Positions 1-5,123 of a stretch of DNA of 5,123 bases are shown piece by piece. A program made the position numbers and the translations under genes. The notes below the pieces were generated by a model. It did not search any database. It had not been told where the DNA came from and saw only the letters and a list, made by a program, of their open reading frames with translations. The stretch's first letter is position 1, and every line of letters begins with the position of its first letter. Source of the DNA: Actinomycetes bacterium (lineage in GTDB: Bacteria > Actinomycetota > Actinomycetes > Actinomycetales > Cellulomonadaceae); NCBI GenBank assembly GCA_023426865.1, contig JAEZBT010000157.1, positions 1 through 5,123 of the forward strand, written 5' to 3'.

Positions 1-54
1 GACGAGCGCCGCGCCCTCAAGCGCCGCACCGCGCGCGCACGCCGCGCCGGCTGA
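1..54 (+). CDS. WhiB-family transcriptional regulator, C-terminal tail (partial)
   Basis: Only the last 17 codons and the TGA stop are inside the window. They read DERRALKRRTARARRAG. The string DERRALKRR followed by an arginine-rich basic tail is typical of the end of WhiB-like iron-sulfur proteins, just after the G(V/I)WGG turn, where the basic tail contacts DNA. The cysteines that would hold the 4Fe-4S cluster lie upstream and cannot be seen. Context supports the call: in Mycobacterium tuberculosis whiB1 lies convergent to pdtaS, and a PdtaS-type kinase is convergent here too. That comparison is from memory. With so few residues the identity is probable rather than certain, and which WhiB paralogue it is cannot be stated. 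Confidence 0.68.
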   Translation, partial: DERRALKRRTARARRAG

Positions 55-93
55 ACGACCGCCGGCGCAGAGCCGGCCACCACACCACCGACG

Positions 94-138
94 CGTCGGC
101 CCCGGGACCCTCCGCCCCCTGCGGTCCCGGGGCCGACG
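94..138. terminator. Strong GC-rich hairpin, probable bidirectional terminator
   Basis: CGTCGGCCCCGGGACC (94-109) and its exact reverse complement (123-138) form a 16-bp perfect stem around a 13-nt loop. It starts 40 bp after the WhiB-like stop codon and lies between two convergent genes, where a terminator for both is expected. There is no U-tract on either side, which is common for actinobacterial terminators. Role inferred from structure and position. Confidence 0.7.
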
Positions 139-147
139 TCTGTCCGC

Positions 148-256
148 AGCACACCGCGAGCACACCGAGTAGAACACCCCGCGAGCACACCGAGTGGAAC
201 GAAACGGCGGGGAAACCCACTCGAGTGGAACGTTGTGCTCCGGTTTCGTTCCACTC
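148..256. repeat. Composite array of short direct and inverted repeats
   Basis: Two short motifs recur in the gap between convergent genes. Motif A, AGCACACCG, is exact at 148-156, 159-167 and 184-192, with a 9-of-10 inverted relative of GAGCACACCG at 231-240. Motif B, CGAGTGGAAC, occurs at 191-200 and 222-231, with one mismatch at 166-175 (CGAGTAGAAC) and inverted at 247-255 (CGTTCCACT). Together they give a 20-bp direct repeat with one mismatch at 156-175 and 181-200 (25-bp period). A 14-bp perfect inverted pair lies at 192-205 and 243-256, and a 12-bp palindrome CCACTCGAGTGG at 217-228. The inverted pair would fold as a second hairpin, with a 37-nt loop that itself holds the palindrome. 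It may be a second terminator, a protein-binding cluster or a small dispersed repeat; the sequence does not decide. Confidence 0.75.
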
Positions 257-290
257 CCCGGGGTGGGTCGGGTCTCGCTGGGCGGGCCCG

Positions 291-1766
291 TCAGCTCTCG
301 CGGCGTCGGTCGCGGAGCTCGACCTCCAGCACGACCTGCGTCCCACCGCCCTCGCGGGGCGCCCAGGTGATGCTCCCCCGCAGCTCGTTGCGCACGAGGG
401 TCTCGACGATCTGGGTGCCGAGCCCGCTCATCGGGCCGCGCTCCGGGTCCACGCCGACGCCGTCGTCCGCGACAGTGGCTCGCAGGTGGGCGCCTGACCG
501 CTCGGCGATGATCTCCACGGTCCCGCCACCGCTGCCGAGCAGACCGTGCTCGACGGCGTTCGTCACGAGCTCGGTCAGCACCAGCGCCAGCGCCGTCGCC
601 CCCTCCGCGGGGACCATCCCGAAGGTCCCCTCGCGCAGCGTCCGGACGGGCACGGTGCCGCCCGAGGCGACGTCGGCGGCCAACCGCAGGCTCCGGTCCA
701 CGAGCTCGTCGAAGTCGACCGCCTCGTCGAGCGCCTGCGACAGCGTGTCGTGGACCAGGGCGATCGTGGACACGCGCCGCATCGCCTCCTCGAGGGCGGC
801 CTTGGCCTCGGGCGAGTGCATGCGCCGGGCCTGCAGGCGCAGGAGCGCGGCGACGGTCTGGAGGTTGTTCTTCACCCGGTGGTGGATCTCCCGGATGGTC
901 GCCTCCTTGGTGAGCAGCTCGCGCTCGCGGCGCCGCAGCTCGGAGACGTCGCGGCACAGCAGCACCGCGCCGATGCGCTGGCCGCGCTCGGTGAGCGGCA
1001 CCGCCCGCAGCGAGATGCACACGCCCCGCGCCTCGACGTCCGTGCGCCACGGCGCGCGCCCCATGACCACGAGCGGCAGGGACTCGTCCACCGTGGAGTG
1101 GTCCTCGAGCAGGCCGGTGGTGACCTCGGCGAGCGACTCCCCCACCAGCGAGCCGAGGACGCCCAGCCGGTGGAAGCAGCTCAGGGCGTTGGGGCTCGCG
1201 TAGAGCACCTCGCCCTCGGAGTTCAGCCGGATGAGCCCGTCGCCGACGCGCGGGGCGCCGCGCCGCGGCCCGGTGGCCGAGTCCGGCGAGGGGAACTCAC
1301 CGCGCGACAGCATCCCGACCAGGTCGTCGGCGGCCTCGACGTAGTTGAGCTCGAGCCGGCTGGGGGTCCGCACGCCGCCGAGGTTCGTCTGCCGCGCGAC
1401 GACGGCGAGCGCGCGCCCGTCGTGCAGCACGGGCACGGCCTCCTCGCGCACCGCGTACGTCCCGAACCAGCGGGGCTCGCGGGACCGCTGGATGGCGAGG
1501 TCCGCCATCGCGCGCTCGAGCTGGGGGCGCAGGCCCTCGGGTGCGGTCGAGCCCACGACGTCGTCGTAGTGCACCGTCGCGCCGGTCGACGGCCGCGCCT
1601 GGGCGACGGCGACGAAGTTGCCCGCCGGCGTCGGGAGCCACAGGACGAGGTCCGCGAACGCGAGGTCGGAGATGAGCTGCCAGTCGCCCACGAGCAGGTG
1701 CAGCCACTCGACGTCCCGCGGGGGCAGCTGGCCGTGGCGGGCGATCAGGTCGCTGAGCGTGGACAC
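291..1766 (-). CDS. pdtaS: PdtaS-type cytosolic sensor histidine kinase
   Basis: A 491-residue protein close in length to M. tuberculosis PdtaS (about 500) and very similar across its length. Residues 1-155 form the N-terminal sensor region (H_kinase_N/GAF-like; it opens STLSDLIARHGQLPP). Residues about 175-275 are a PAS domain (GDGLIRLNSEGEVLYASPNA). The HisKA_2 dimerisation helix at 290-315 carries EIHHRVKNNLQTVAALLRLQ, with His295/His296 as the phosphoacceptor. The ATPase domain follows, with N-box ELVTNAVEHG (399-408), DDGVGVD (434-440) and GLG (448-450). No membrane segment or signal peptide is seen. The protein should autophosphorylate and pass phosphate to an ANTAR-type antiterminator (PdtaR), not encoded here. 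The frame stays open upstream to 2327, but that part is antisense to DUF2505 and unlike the family; the GTG at 1766 matches the family start. Residues 53 and 57 are alanine where I recall the mycobacterial protein having cysteines. Confidence 0.93.
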   Translation of the reverse strand: MSTLSDLIARHGQLPPRDVEWLHLLVGDWQLISDLAFADLVLWLPTPAGNFVAVAQARPSTGATVHYDDVVGSTAPEGLRPQLERAMADLAIQRSREPRWFGTYAVREEAVPVLHDGRALAVVARQTNLGGVRTPSRLELNYVEAADDLVGMLSRGEFPSPDSATGPRRGAPRVGDGLIRLNSEGEVLYASPNALSCFHRLGVLGSLVGESLAEVTTGLLEDHSTVDESLPLVVMGRAPWRTDVEARGVCISLRAVPLTERGQRIGAVLLCRDVSELRRRERELLTKEATIREIHHRVKNNLQTVAALLRLQARRMHSPEAKAALEEAMRRVSTIALVHDTLSQALDEAVDFDELVDRSLRLAADVASGGTVPVRTLREGTFGMVPAEGATALALVLTELVTNAVEHGLLGSGGGTVEIIAERSGAHLRATVADDGVGVDPERGPMSGLGTQIVETLVRNELRGSITWAPREGGGTQVVLEVELRDRRRES

Positions 1767-1832
1767 GCCGAACAGCCTAGGTGGTGGGCACCTCCGGCTT
1801 GTTAGCCTCGTGCCAGGCCTAGGGAGGTACCC
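1767..1832. promoter_or_regulatory. Divergent promoter region between pdtaS and the DUF2505 gene
   Basis: Only 66 bp separate the two start codons, so both promoters must overlap here or extend into the genes. On the minus strand TAGGCT (1779-1774) fits the actinobacterial TANNNT -10 pattern and ends 7 nt before the kinase GTG, which would put the RNA start at or next to the start codon (leaderless). The only Shine-Dalgarno-like string on that strand, GGAGGT (1795-1790), is 23 nt away, too far to serve this start. On the plus strand TAGCCT (1803-1808) is a possible -10 for the DUF2505 gene. GCCTAGG occurs twice, at 1775-1781 and 1817-1823, exactly 42 bp apart. No clear -35 boxes are visible. 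Promoter calls are inference. Confidence 0.45.
1821..1828 (+). promoter_or_regulatory. Ribosome binding site of the DUF2505 gene
   Basis: AGGGAGGT is a near-perfect Shine-Dalgarno sequence. Its GGGAGG core ends 5 nt before the GTG at 1833, and this is what fixes that GTG as the start codon. Confidence 0.8.
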
Positions 1833-2336
1833 GTGCACCTGCACGCCACGCTCCAGTACGACGCCGACGTCGCCCGCGTGGGCAGGATGCTGGCCGACAC
1901 CGAGTTCGTCGAGGCCAAGCTCCGGGCGTCCGGTGCACTCTCCCACCACGCGAACGTCGTCGGCGACCCCGACCACGGCTTCACGGTGACCACGCGCCGC
2001 GAGATGGCGACCGACACCATCCCGCCGCAGTTCCGCGGCTTCCTGGGCTCGACGCTCGAGGTGCGGCACGTCGAGGCGTGGGAGCCACTCGCGGACGGCG
2101 AGCGCAAGGGGTCGGTGGTGCTGGAGATCGTGGGGGCGCCGGTGCGCTTCACGGGTCGCCTGCAGCTGGCGCCCGACGACGCCGGGGGCTCGGTCGTCGG
2201 GGTGGACGGCGAGCTGAAGGCCTCGTTGCCGCTGTTCGCCGCGGCGGTCGAGGAGGCGGCGGCCGGTGCCGTGCGGGCGGCGCTCGACGCCGAGCAGCAG
2301 GCCGGGGCGGCATGGCTCGCGCGTCATCCCGACTGA
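1833..2336 (+). CDS. DUF2505 family protein
   Basis: A 167-residue protein of unknown function, matching the usual size of the actinobacterial DUF2505 family (about 160 residues). The N-terminus (HLHATLQYDADVARVGRML), the central segment ending TDTIPPQFRGFLG (about 62-73) and the alanine-rich C-terminal helix (about 130-162) fit what I recall of the family. I believe Pfam places it in the Bet v 1/START-like fold group, proteins with a helix-grip cavity that often bind small hydrophobic ligands; its ligand is not known. There is no signal peptide or membrane segment, so it should be cytosolic. It starts with GTG behind a strong ribosome binding site. It is transcribed away from pdtaS and ends 147 bp before the glucosidase gene, whose own promoter lies in between, so it is probably monocistronic. 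Family assignment is fairly secure; any function would be a guess. Confidence 0.85.
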   Translation: MHLHATLQYDADVARVGRMLADTEFVEAKLRASGALSHHANVVGDPDHGFTVTTRREMATDTIPPQFRGFLGSTLEVRHVEAWEPLADGERKGSVVLEIVGAPVRFTGRLQLAPDDAGGSVVGVDGELKASLPLFAAAVEEAAAGAVRAALDAEQQAGAAWLARHPD

Positions 2337-2349
2337 GGCGCGGCAGATG

Positions 2350-2382
2350 TTGACACCCGGTGAGCGCCGGAGCCACTATGGC
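2350..2382 (+). promoter_or_regulatory. Promoter of the beta-glucosidase-lacI operon
   Basis: A perfect -35 box TTGACA lies at 2350-2355. The best-spaced -10 is CACTAT at 2374-2379 (18-nt spacer); the overlapping TATGGC at 2377-2382 would need a 21-nt spacer. Transcription would start near 2386, giving a leader of roughly 100 nt before the glucosidase ATG and placing the LacI-type operator just downstream of the start. The -35 is convincing, the -10 less so. Confidence 0.6.
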
Positions 2383-2393
2383 CCCACCGGGTG
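2354..2393. repeat. 9-bp inverted repeat across the promoter
   Basis: CACCCGGTG (2354-2362) and CACCGGGTG (2385-2393) are exact reverse complements separated by 22 bp. The left arm overlaps the -35 box and the right arm overlaps the first bases of the LacI-type operator. It could be the terminator hairpin of the upstream DUF2505 gene (stop at 2336), a second operator pair, or chance in GC-rich DNA. Confidence 0.45.
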
Positions 2394-2405
2394 GGATCGC
2401 TCTCA
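2392..2405. promoter_or_regulatory. CelR/CebR-like LacI-family operator
   Basis: TGGGATCGCTCTCA matches the palindrome TGGGAGCGCTCCCA, the known operator of CelR (Thermobifida) and CebR (Streptomyces), at 12 of 14 positions, and keeps the central CG typical of LacI-family sites. Two further bases pair on each side (GG at 2390-2391, CC at 2406-2407). It lies just downstream of the predicted transcription start, a good place for repression. The LacI-family gene two positions downstream in the same operon is the likely binder, which would make the operon self-regulated. The operator consensus is from memory of published work; binding here is inferred. Confidence 0.72.
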
Positions 2406-2483
2406 CCGGCGGCCGGCCGTCACCTCCACGACCGGCGGGCACAGCCGCCGCGACGCGCGGCGGACGCGAGGCGGGACAGGTCG

Positions 2484-3914
2484 ATGACGAGAGCAGCGCG
2501 GCCGCTCCCGCCCGGCTTCGTGTGGGGCGCCTCGACCGCGGCGTTCCAGGTGGAGGGCGCCGCGCACCTGGAGGGCCGCCGCGACTCCATCTGGGACGTC
2601 TTCTGCCGCGTCCCGGGCGCGGTCGTCGACGACCACGACGGCGAGGTCGCCACCGACAGCTACTACCGCTACGCGGACGACGTCGCCGCGGCGCGCGCCC
2701 TCAACCTCGGCGCCTACCGCTTCTCGGCGTCGTGGGCACGCGTCAAGCCGGACGACGGCCCGGTGAACCCGGTCGGGCTCGACTACTACTCCCGGCTCGT
2801 CGACGCCCTGCTCGAGGCGGGCATCGCGCCGTGGCTGACGCTGTACCACTGGGACCTGCCCCAGGCGCTCGAGGAGAAGGGCGGCTGGGCCGAGCGCTCG
2901 ACCGCCTACCGGTTCGCCGAGTTCGCCGCGACCCTGCACGACGCGCTGGGCGACCGCGTCGACGTGTGGACCACCCTCAACGAGCCGTGGTGCTCGGCGT
3001 TCCTCGGCTACGGCAACGGTCAGCACGCGCCGGGCCGCCAGGACTTCCGCGCGGCGATGGCGGCGGTGCACCACCTGCTCCTCGCGCACGGGCTCGCCGC
3101 CACCGAGCTGCGCCGGCGCGACCCCGCGGCGCGCCTGGCCATCAGCCTCAACCTGGACGTCGCGGACCCCGCCGACCCGACCGACCCGCGCGACGTCGAG
3201 GCCGCCCGCCGCATCGACGGGCAGTGGAACCGGATCTTCCTCGACCCGCTGTTCCGCGCCGAGTACCCGGCCGACGTCGTCGCCGAGACCGCACACCTGG
3301 GCCTGACCGACCACGTCCGCGACGGCGACCTGGCGACGATCGCCGCACCGTTCGACGTCCTGGGCGTGAACTACTACCACGGCCAGGCGGTGAGCCACCG
3401 GCTGCCCGTCACGCCGCTGCACGGCCTGCCGTCCCTGACGAGGCCCGTCGTCAGCCCGCTGCCCTCCCCCGTCGGCATCCACCGCGTGGCGCGCGGCCTC
3501 CCGCAGACGTCCATGGGCTGGGAGGTCCAGCCGGAGGGCCTCACGCGGCTCCTCCTGCGTCTGCAGGCCGAGTACACGGGCCCCGCGGGTGTCGCACTGG
3601 CGGTCACGGAGACCGGCGCCGCCTACGATGACGTCGTCGGCCCGGACGGTCGGGTCGACGACCCCGAACGGCGCGCATTCCTCGCTGCCCACGTCGGCGC
3701 CGTCATCGACGCCGTCGCGGCCGGTGCGGACGTACGCGGGTTCTTCGTGTGGTCGCTGCTGGACAACTTCGAGTGGGCGTGGGGGTACTCGCGCCGGTTC
3801 GGGATCGTGCACGTGGACTACGCGACGCAGCGGCGCACACTGAAGGCGTCGGGCGAGTGGTTTGCGCAGGTGGCGGCCCAGGGCGGGCTGCCGTGGGAGG
3901 AGAGGTCCGGATGA
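2484..3914 (+). CDS. Family GH1 beta-glucosidase
   Basis: A 476-residue retaining glycoside hydrolase of family 1, a single TIM-barrel domain of normal length. It has no signal peptide, so it should act in the cytosol, cleaving cellobiose or other imported beta-glucosides to glucose. The N-terminal GH1 signature is GFVWGASTAAFQVEG (11-25). Expected active-site residues are Gln22, His122-Trp123 (YHWDLP), Asn166-Glu167 (TLNEPW; Glu167 acid/base), Tyr298 (NYYHG), Glu376 (nucleophile), Trp423 (WSLLDNFEW) and Glu430-Trp431. The nucleophile motif reads VTETGAAYDD, with threonine where nearly all GH1 enzymes have asparagine (TENG). The ATG at 2484 is chosen because it places the usual few residues before the GH1 signature; its ribosome binding site (AGG at 2478-2480) is weak. 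An upstream GTG at 2391 would sit inside the operator and add 31 residues unlike the family. Family and mechanism are sure; exact substrate is inferred from the operator and neighbouring regulator. Confidence 0.95.
   Translation: MTRAARPLPPGFVWGASTAAFQVEGAAHLEGRRDSIWDVFCRVPGAVVDDHDGEVATDSYYRYADDVAAARALNLGAYRFSASWARVKPDDGPVNPVGLDYYSRLVDALLEAGIAPWLTLYHWDLPQALEEKGGWAERSTAYRFAEFAATLHDALGDRVDVWTTLNEPWCSAFLGYGNGQHAPGRQDFRAAMAAVHHLLLAHGLAATELRRRDPAARLAISLNLDVADPADPTDPRDVEAARRIDGQWNRIFLDPLFRAEYPADVVAETAHLGLTDHVRDGDLATIAAPFDVLGVNYYHGQAVSHRLPVTPLHGLPSLTRPVVSPLPSPVGIHRVARGLPQTSMGWEVQPEGLTRLLLRLQAEYTGPAGVALAVTETGAAYDDVVGPDGRVDDPERRAFLAAHVGAVIDAVAAGADVRGFFVWSLLDNFEWAWGYSRRFGIVHVDYATQRRTLKASGEWFAQVAAQGGLPWEERSG
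3895..3905 (+). promoter_or_regulatory. Ribosome binding site of the LacI-family gene
   Basis: GGGAGGAGAGG inside the last codons of the glucosidase gene is a strong purine-rich Shine-Dalgarno region ending 5 nt before the ATG at 3911. It favours that start over the in-frame ATG at 3965. Confidence 0.75.
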
Positions 3915-4972
3915 CGGACGACGCCCGCTCGGAGGCACCGGCCACGGGCCGGACGGGGCTCGCGATGCCGCACGCCCCGACGCTGGAGGAGGTCGCCCGA
4001 CGCGCGGGCGTCTCCCGCTCGACCGCGTCGCGCGCGATCAACGGTGGGCTCAAGGTCAGCCCCTCGGCCCAGGCCGCGGTGGACGCCGCGATCGCCGAGC
4101 TGAACTACACACCGAACCGCGCCGCGCGCAGCCTGGTCACGCGCCGCACCGACTCGGTGGCGCTCGTGGTCCCCGAGCCCGACGAGCGCGTCCTCACCGA
4201 CCCGTACTTCGCCGGCACCCTCCAGGGCATCACGGCGGCGCTGGACCCCACCGACATCCAGCTCGTCCTGCTCATCGCGCGCCGGGGCGAGGAGGCCAAG
4301 CGGACCACGCGCTACCTGCTCAACCGGCACGTCGACGGCGCGGTCGTCGTCTCGCACCACCGCGACGACGCGCTCGACCAGGTGCTGCACGACTCGCGGC
4401 TCCCCACGGTGTTCGTGGGCCGGCCGTGGTCCGCGGCGGGCGACGTGACGTTCGTCGACGTCGACAACGAGCACGGCGGCCGGGTCGCCACCGAGCACCT
4501 CATCAAGGCGGGCTGCACGCGCATCGCGACGATCGCCGGCCCGCTCGACATGGCGGCCGGCCTCGACCGACTCGCCGGCTGGCGCTCCGCGCTGCACGAC
4601 GCCGGCCTGTCCGACGAGGCGATGGCGCGCGGCGACTTCACCTCCGCCGGCGGTGCCGCGGCGACCGAGCGCCTGCTCGCGGCGTACCCCGACATCGACG
4701 CGATCTTCGCAGCGTCGGACCTCATGGCGGCCGGCGCTCTCAGCGTGCTGGCCCGGCACGGCCGCTCCGTGCCCGACGACATCAAGGTGGTCGGCTACGA
4801 CGACCTCGGCGTCGCCACCTCGACCACGCCGCCGCTCACCACGCTGCGCAACCCCGTGGTCGAGATGAGCCGCGCCGCGGGCGAGCTGCTGCTCGCGAAG
4901 ATCATGGGCGCGGACGAGGAGGTCGTCCCGCGGATCTTCCACGCGGAGCTCGTGGTGCGGGAGTCGGCCTGA
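3911..4972 (+). CDS. LacI-family transcriptional repressor, probable beta-glucoside/cellobiose-responsive
   Basis: A 353-residue LacI/GalR-type regulator. The helix-turn-helix is at about 23-45 (TLEEVARRAGVSRSTASRAING), followed by the hinge at 66-78 (YTPNRAARSLVTR) that inserts into the minor groove. A periplasmic-binding-protein-like ligand domain fills about 81-353, with typical segments DPYF (97-100), HVDGAVVVS (140-148), VDVDNEHGG (182-190), FAASDLMAAGAL (266-277) and VVGYDDLG (293-300). Its ATG overlaps the glucosidase stop as ATGA, so the two genes are translationally coupled and probably share one mRNA. It carries about 20 residues ahead of the helix-turn-helix, a little longer than most relatives; starting at the ATG at 3965 would remove 18 of them, but the ribosome binding site and overlap favour 3911. 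The position behind a GH1 gene and the CelR/CebR-like operator upstream suggest it senses cellobiose or a related sugar and represses its own operon. Family is certain, ligand inferred. Confidence 0.93.
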   Translation: MTDDARSEAPATGRTGLAMPHAPTLEEVARRAGVSRSTASRAINGGLKVSPSAQAAVDAAIAELNYTPNRAARSLVTRRTDSVALVVPEPDERVLTDPYFAGTLQGITAALDPTDIQLVLLIARRGEEAKRTTRYLLNRHVDGAVVVSHHRDDALDQVLHDSRLPTVFVGRPWSAAGDVTFVDVDNEHGGRVATEHLIKAGCTRIATIAGPLDMAAGLDRLAGWRSALHDAGLSDEAMARGDFTSAGGAAATERLLAAYPDIDAIFAASDLMAAGALSVLARHGRSVPDDIKVVGYDDLGVATSTTPPLTTLRNPVVEMSRAAGELLLAKIMGADEEVVPRIFHAELVVRESA

Positions 4973-4994
4973 CGACCACCTGGGGCCGGGGCGG

Positions 4995-5123
4995 GTGACC
5001 GACCGCCTCGCCCGGCGCCTGGGCCTGCGCGACGCCGTCGTCGTGGGACTGGGCGCGATGCTGGGCGCCGGGGTCTTCGTCGCGTTCGGCCCCGCCGCCG
5101 ACGCCGCGGGCGGCGGCCTGGCC
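4995..5123 (+). CDS. APC-superfamily amino acid permease, N-terminal part (partial)
   Basis: Forty-three codons are visible before the window ends. They read from GTG as TDRLARRLGLRDAVVVGLGA and continue MLGAGVFVAFGPAADAAGG. A basic, arginine-rich cytoplasmic start followed by a first membrane helix with the GAGVF motif is characteristic of amino acid/polyamine/organocation transporters, where the broken helix 1 binds the substrate backbone. About 400 further residues and 11 more helices would be expected beyond the window. The GTG lies 22 nt after the lacI stop, so it may be co-transcribed, though an amino acid permease has no obvious link to beta-glucoside use. Upstream G-runs (GGGG, GGGGCGG) are only a weak ribosome binding site. 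Family is likely, substrate unknown. Confidence 0.8.
   Translation, partial: MTDRLARRLGLRDAVVVGLGAMLGAGVFVAFGPAADAAGGGLA

Noticed and set aside
148..256. CRISPR array
   Set aside because: Repeats are too short and irregularly spaced (11, 25 and about 31 bp), in mixed orientation and without unique spacers of constant length.
17..346. Minus-strand open frame over the 55-290 gap
   Set aside because: It crosses the terminator hairpin and repeat array, overlaps the ends of both real genes, and its composition is not protein-like.
546..1805. Long plus-strand open frame opposite pdtaS (419 codons)
   Set aside because: Low-complexity His/Arg/Gly/Ala-rich translation typical of an antisense frame in GC-rich DNA, with no recognisable domain.
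1767..2327. N-terminal extension of the kinase reading frame by 187 residues
   Set aside because: The extra part is antisense to the DUF2505 gene, has the Arg/His/Pro-rich composition of a shadow frame, and does not resemble PdtaS. The family start (GTG then STLSDL) is at 1766.
2391..2483. Upstream GTG start for the beta-glucosidase
   Set aside because: It would add 31 residues unlike any GH1 N-terminus, starts inside the operator, and lacks a ribosome binding site.
2403..3938. Long minus-strand open frame opposite the glucosidase (511 codons)
   Set aside because: Val/Arg/Gly-rich translation without domains, lying wholly opposite a well-supported GH1 gene.
3818..4942. Minus-strand open frame opposite the LacI-type gene (374 codons)
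   Set aside because: Shadow of a certain LacI-family gene; no domain signal.

Overview
The window comes from a very GC-rich actinobacterium. Codon third positions are almost all G or C, and long shadow reading frames appear on the opposite strands. A WhiB-type C-terminus convergent with a PdtaS-type kinase, plus a GH1 beta-glucosidase coupled to a LacI-type regulator with a CelR/CebR-like operator, suggest a cellulose-degrading or plant-matter actinomycete. Cellulomonas or a relative in the Micrococcales is my best guess, by inference only.

Layout. Bases 1-54 are the last codons of a plus-strand gene that looks like a WhiB-family regulator. Bases 55-290 separate it from a convergent gene; this gap holds a strong hairpin (94-138) and an unusual array of short direct and inverted repeats (148-256). 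Bases 291-1766 (minus strand) encode a cytosolic PdtaS-type sensor histidine kinase (HisKA_2/HATPase). A compact 66-bp divergent promoter region follows. A DUF2505 protein of unknown function (1833-2336, plus) comes next.

Bases 2337-2483 form a regulatory region with a perfect TTGACA -35 box, a likely -10 and a palindrome (2392-2405) matching the CelR/CebR cellobiose operator at 12 of 14 positions. It drives a probable operon: an intracellular GH1 beta-glucosidase (2484-3914), a LacI-family repressor overlapping it by 4 bp (3911-4972), and, 22 bp later, the first 43 codons of an APC-type amino acid permease (4995 onward, cut by the window).

How it works together. The inferred logic of the right half is classic: the LacI protein represses the promoter in front of the beta-glucosidase gene and itself, and imported cellobiose or a related beta-glucoside relieves repression so the cytosolic enzyme can release glucose. 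The left half is a separate module: a two-component kinase whose known partner in mycobacteria is the RNA-binding ANTAR regulator PdtaR. No such partner is encoded here. I saw no mobile element, CRISPR array, RNA gene or clearly novel multi-gene system. The most interesting points are the intergenic repeat array, loss in this PdtaS of the two cysteines linked to copper/NO sensing in M. tuberculosis, and the non-canonical TETG nucleophile motif of the glucosidase.
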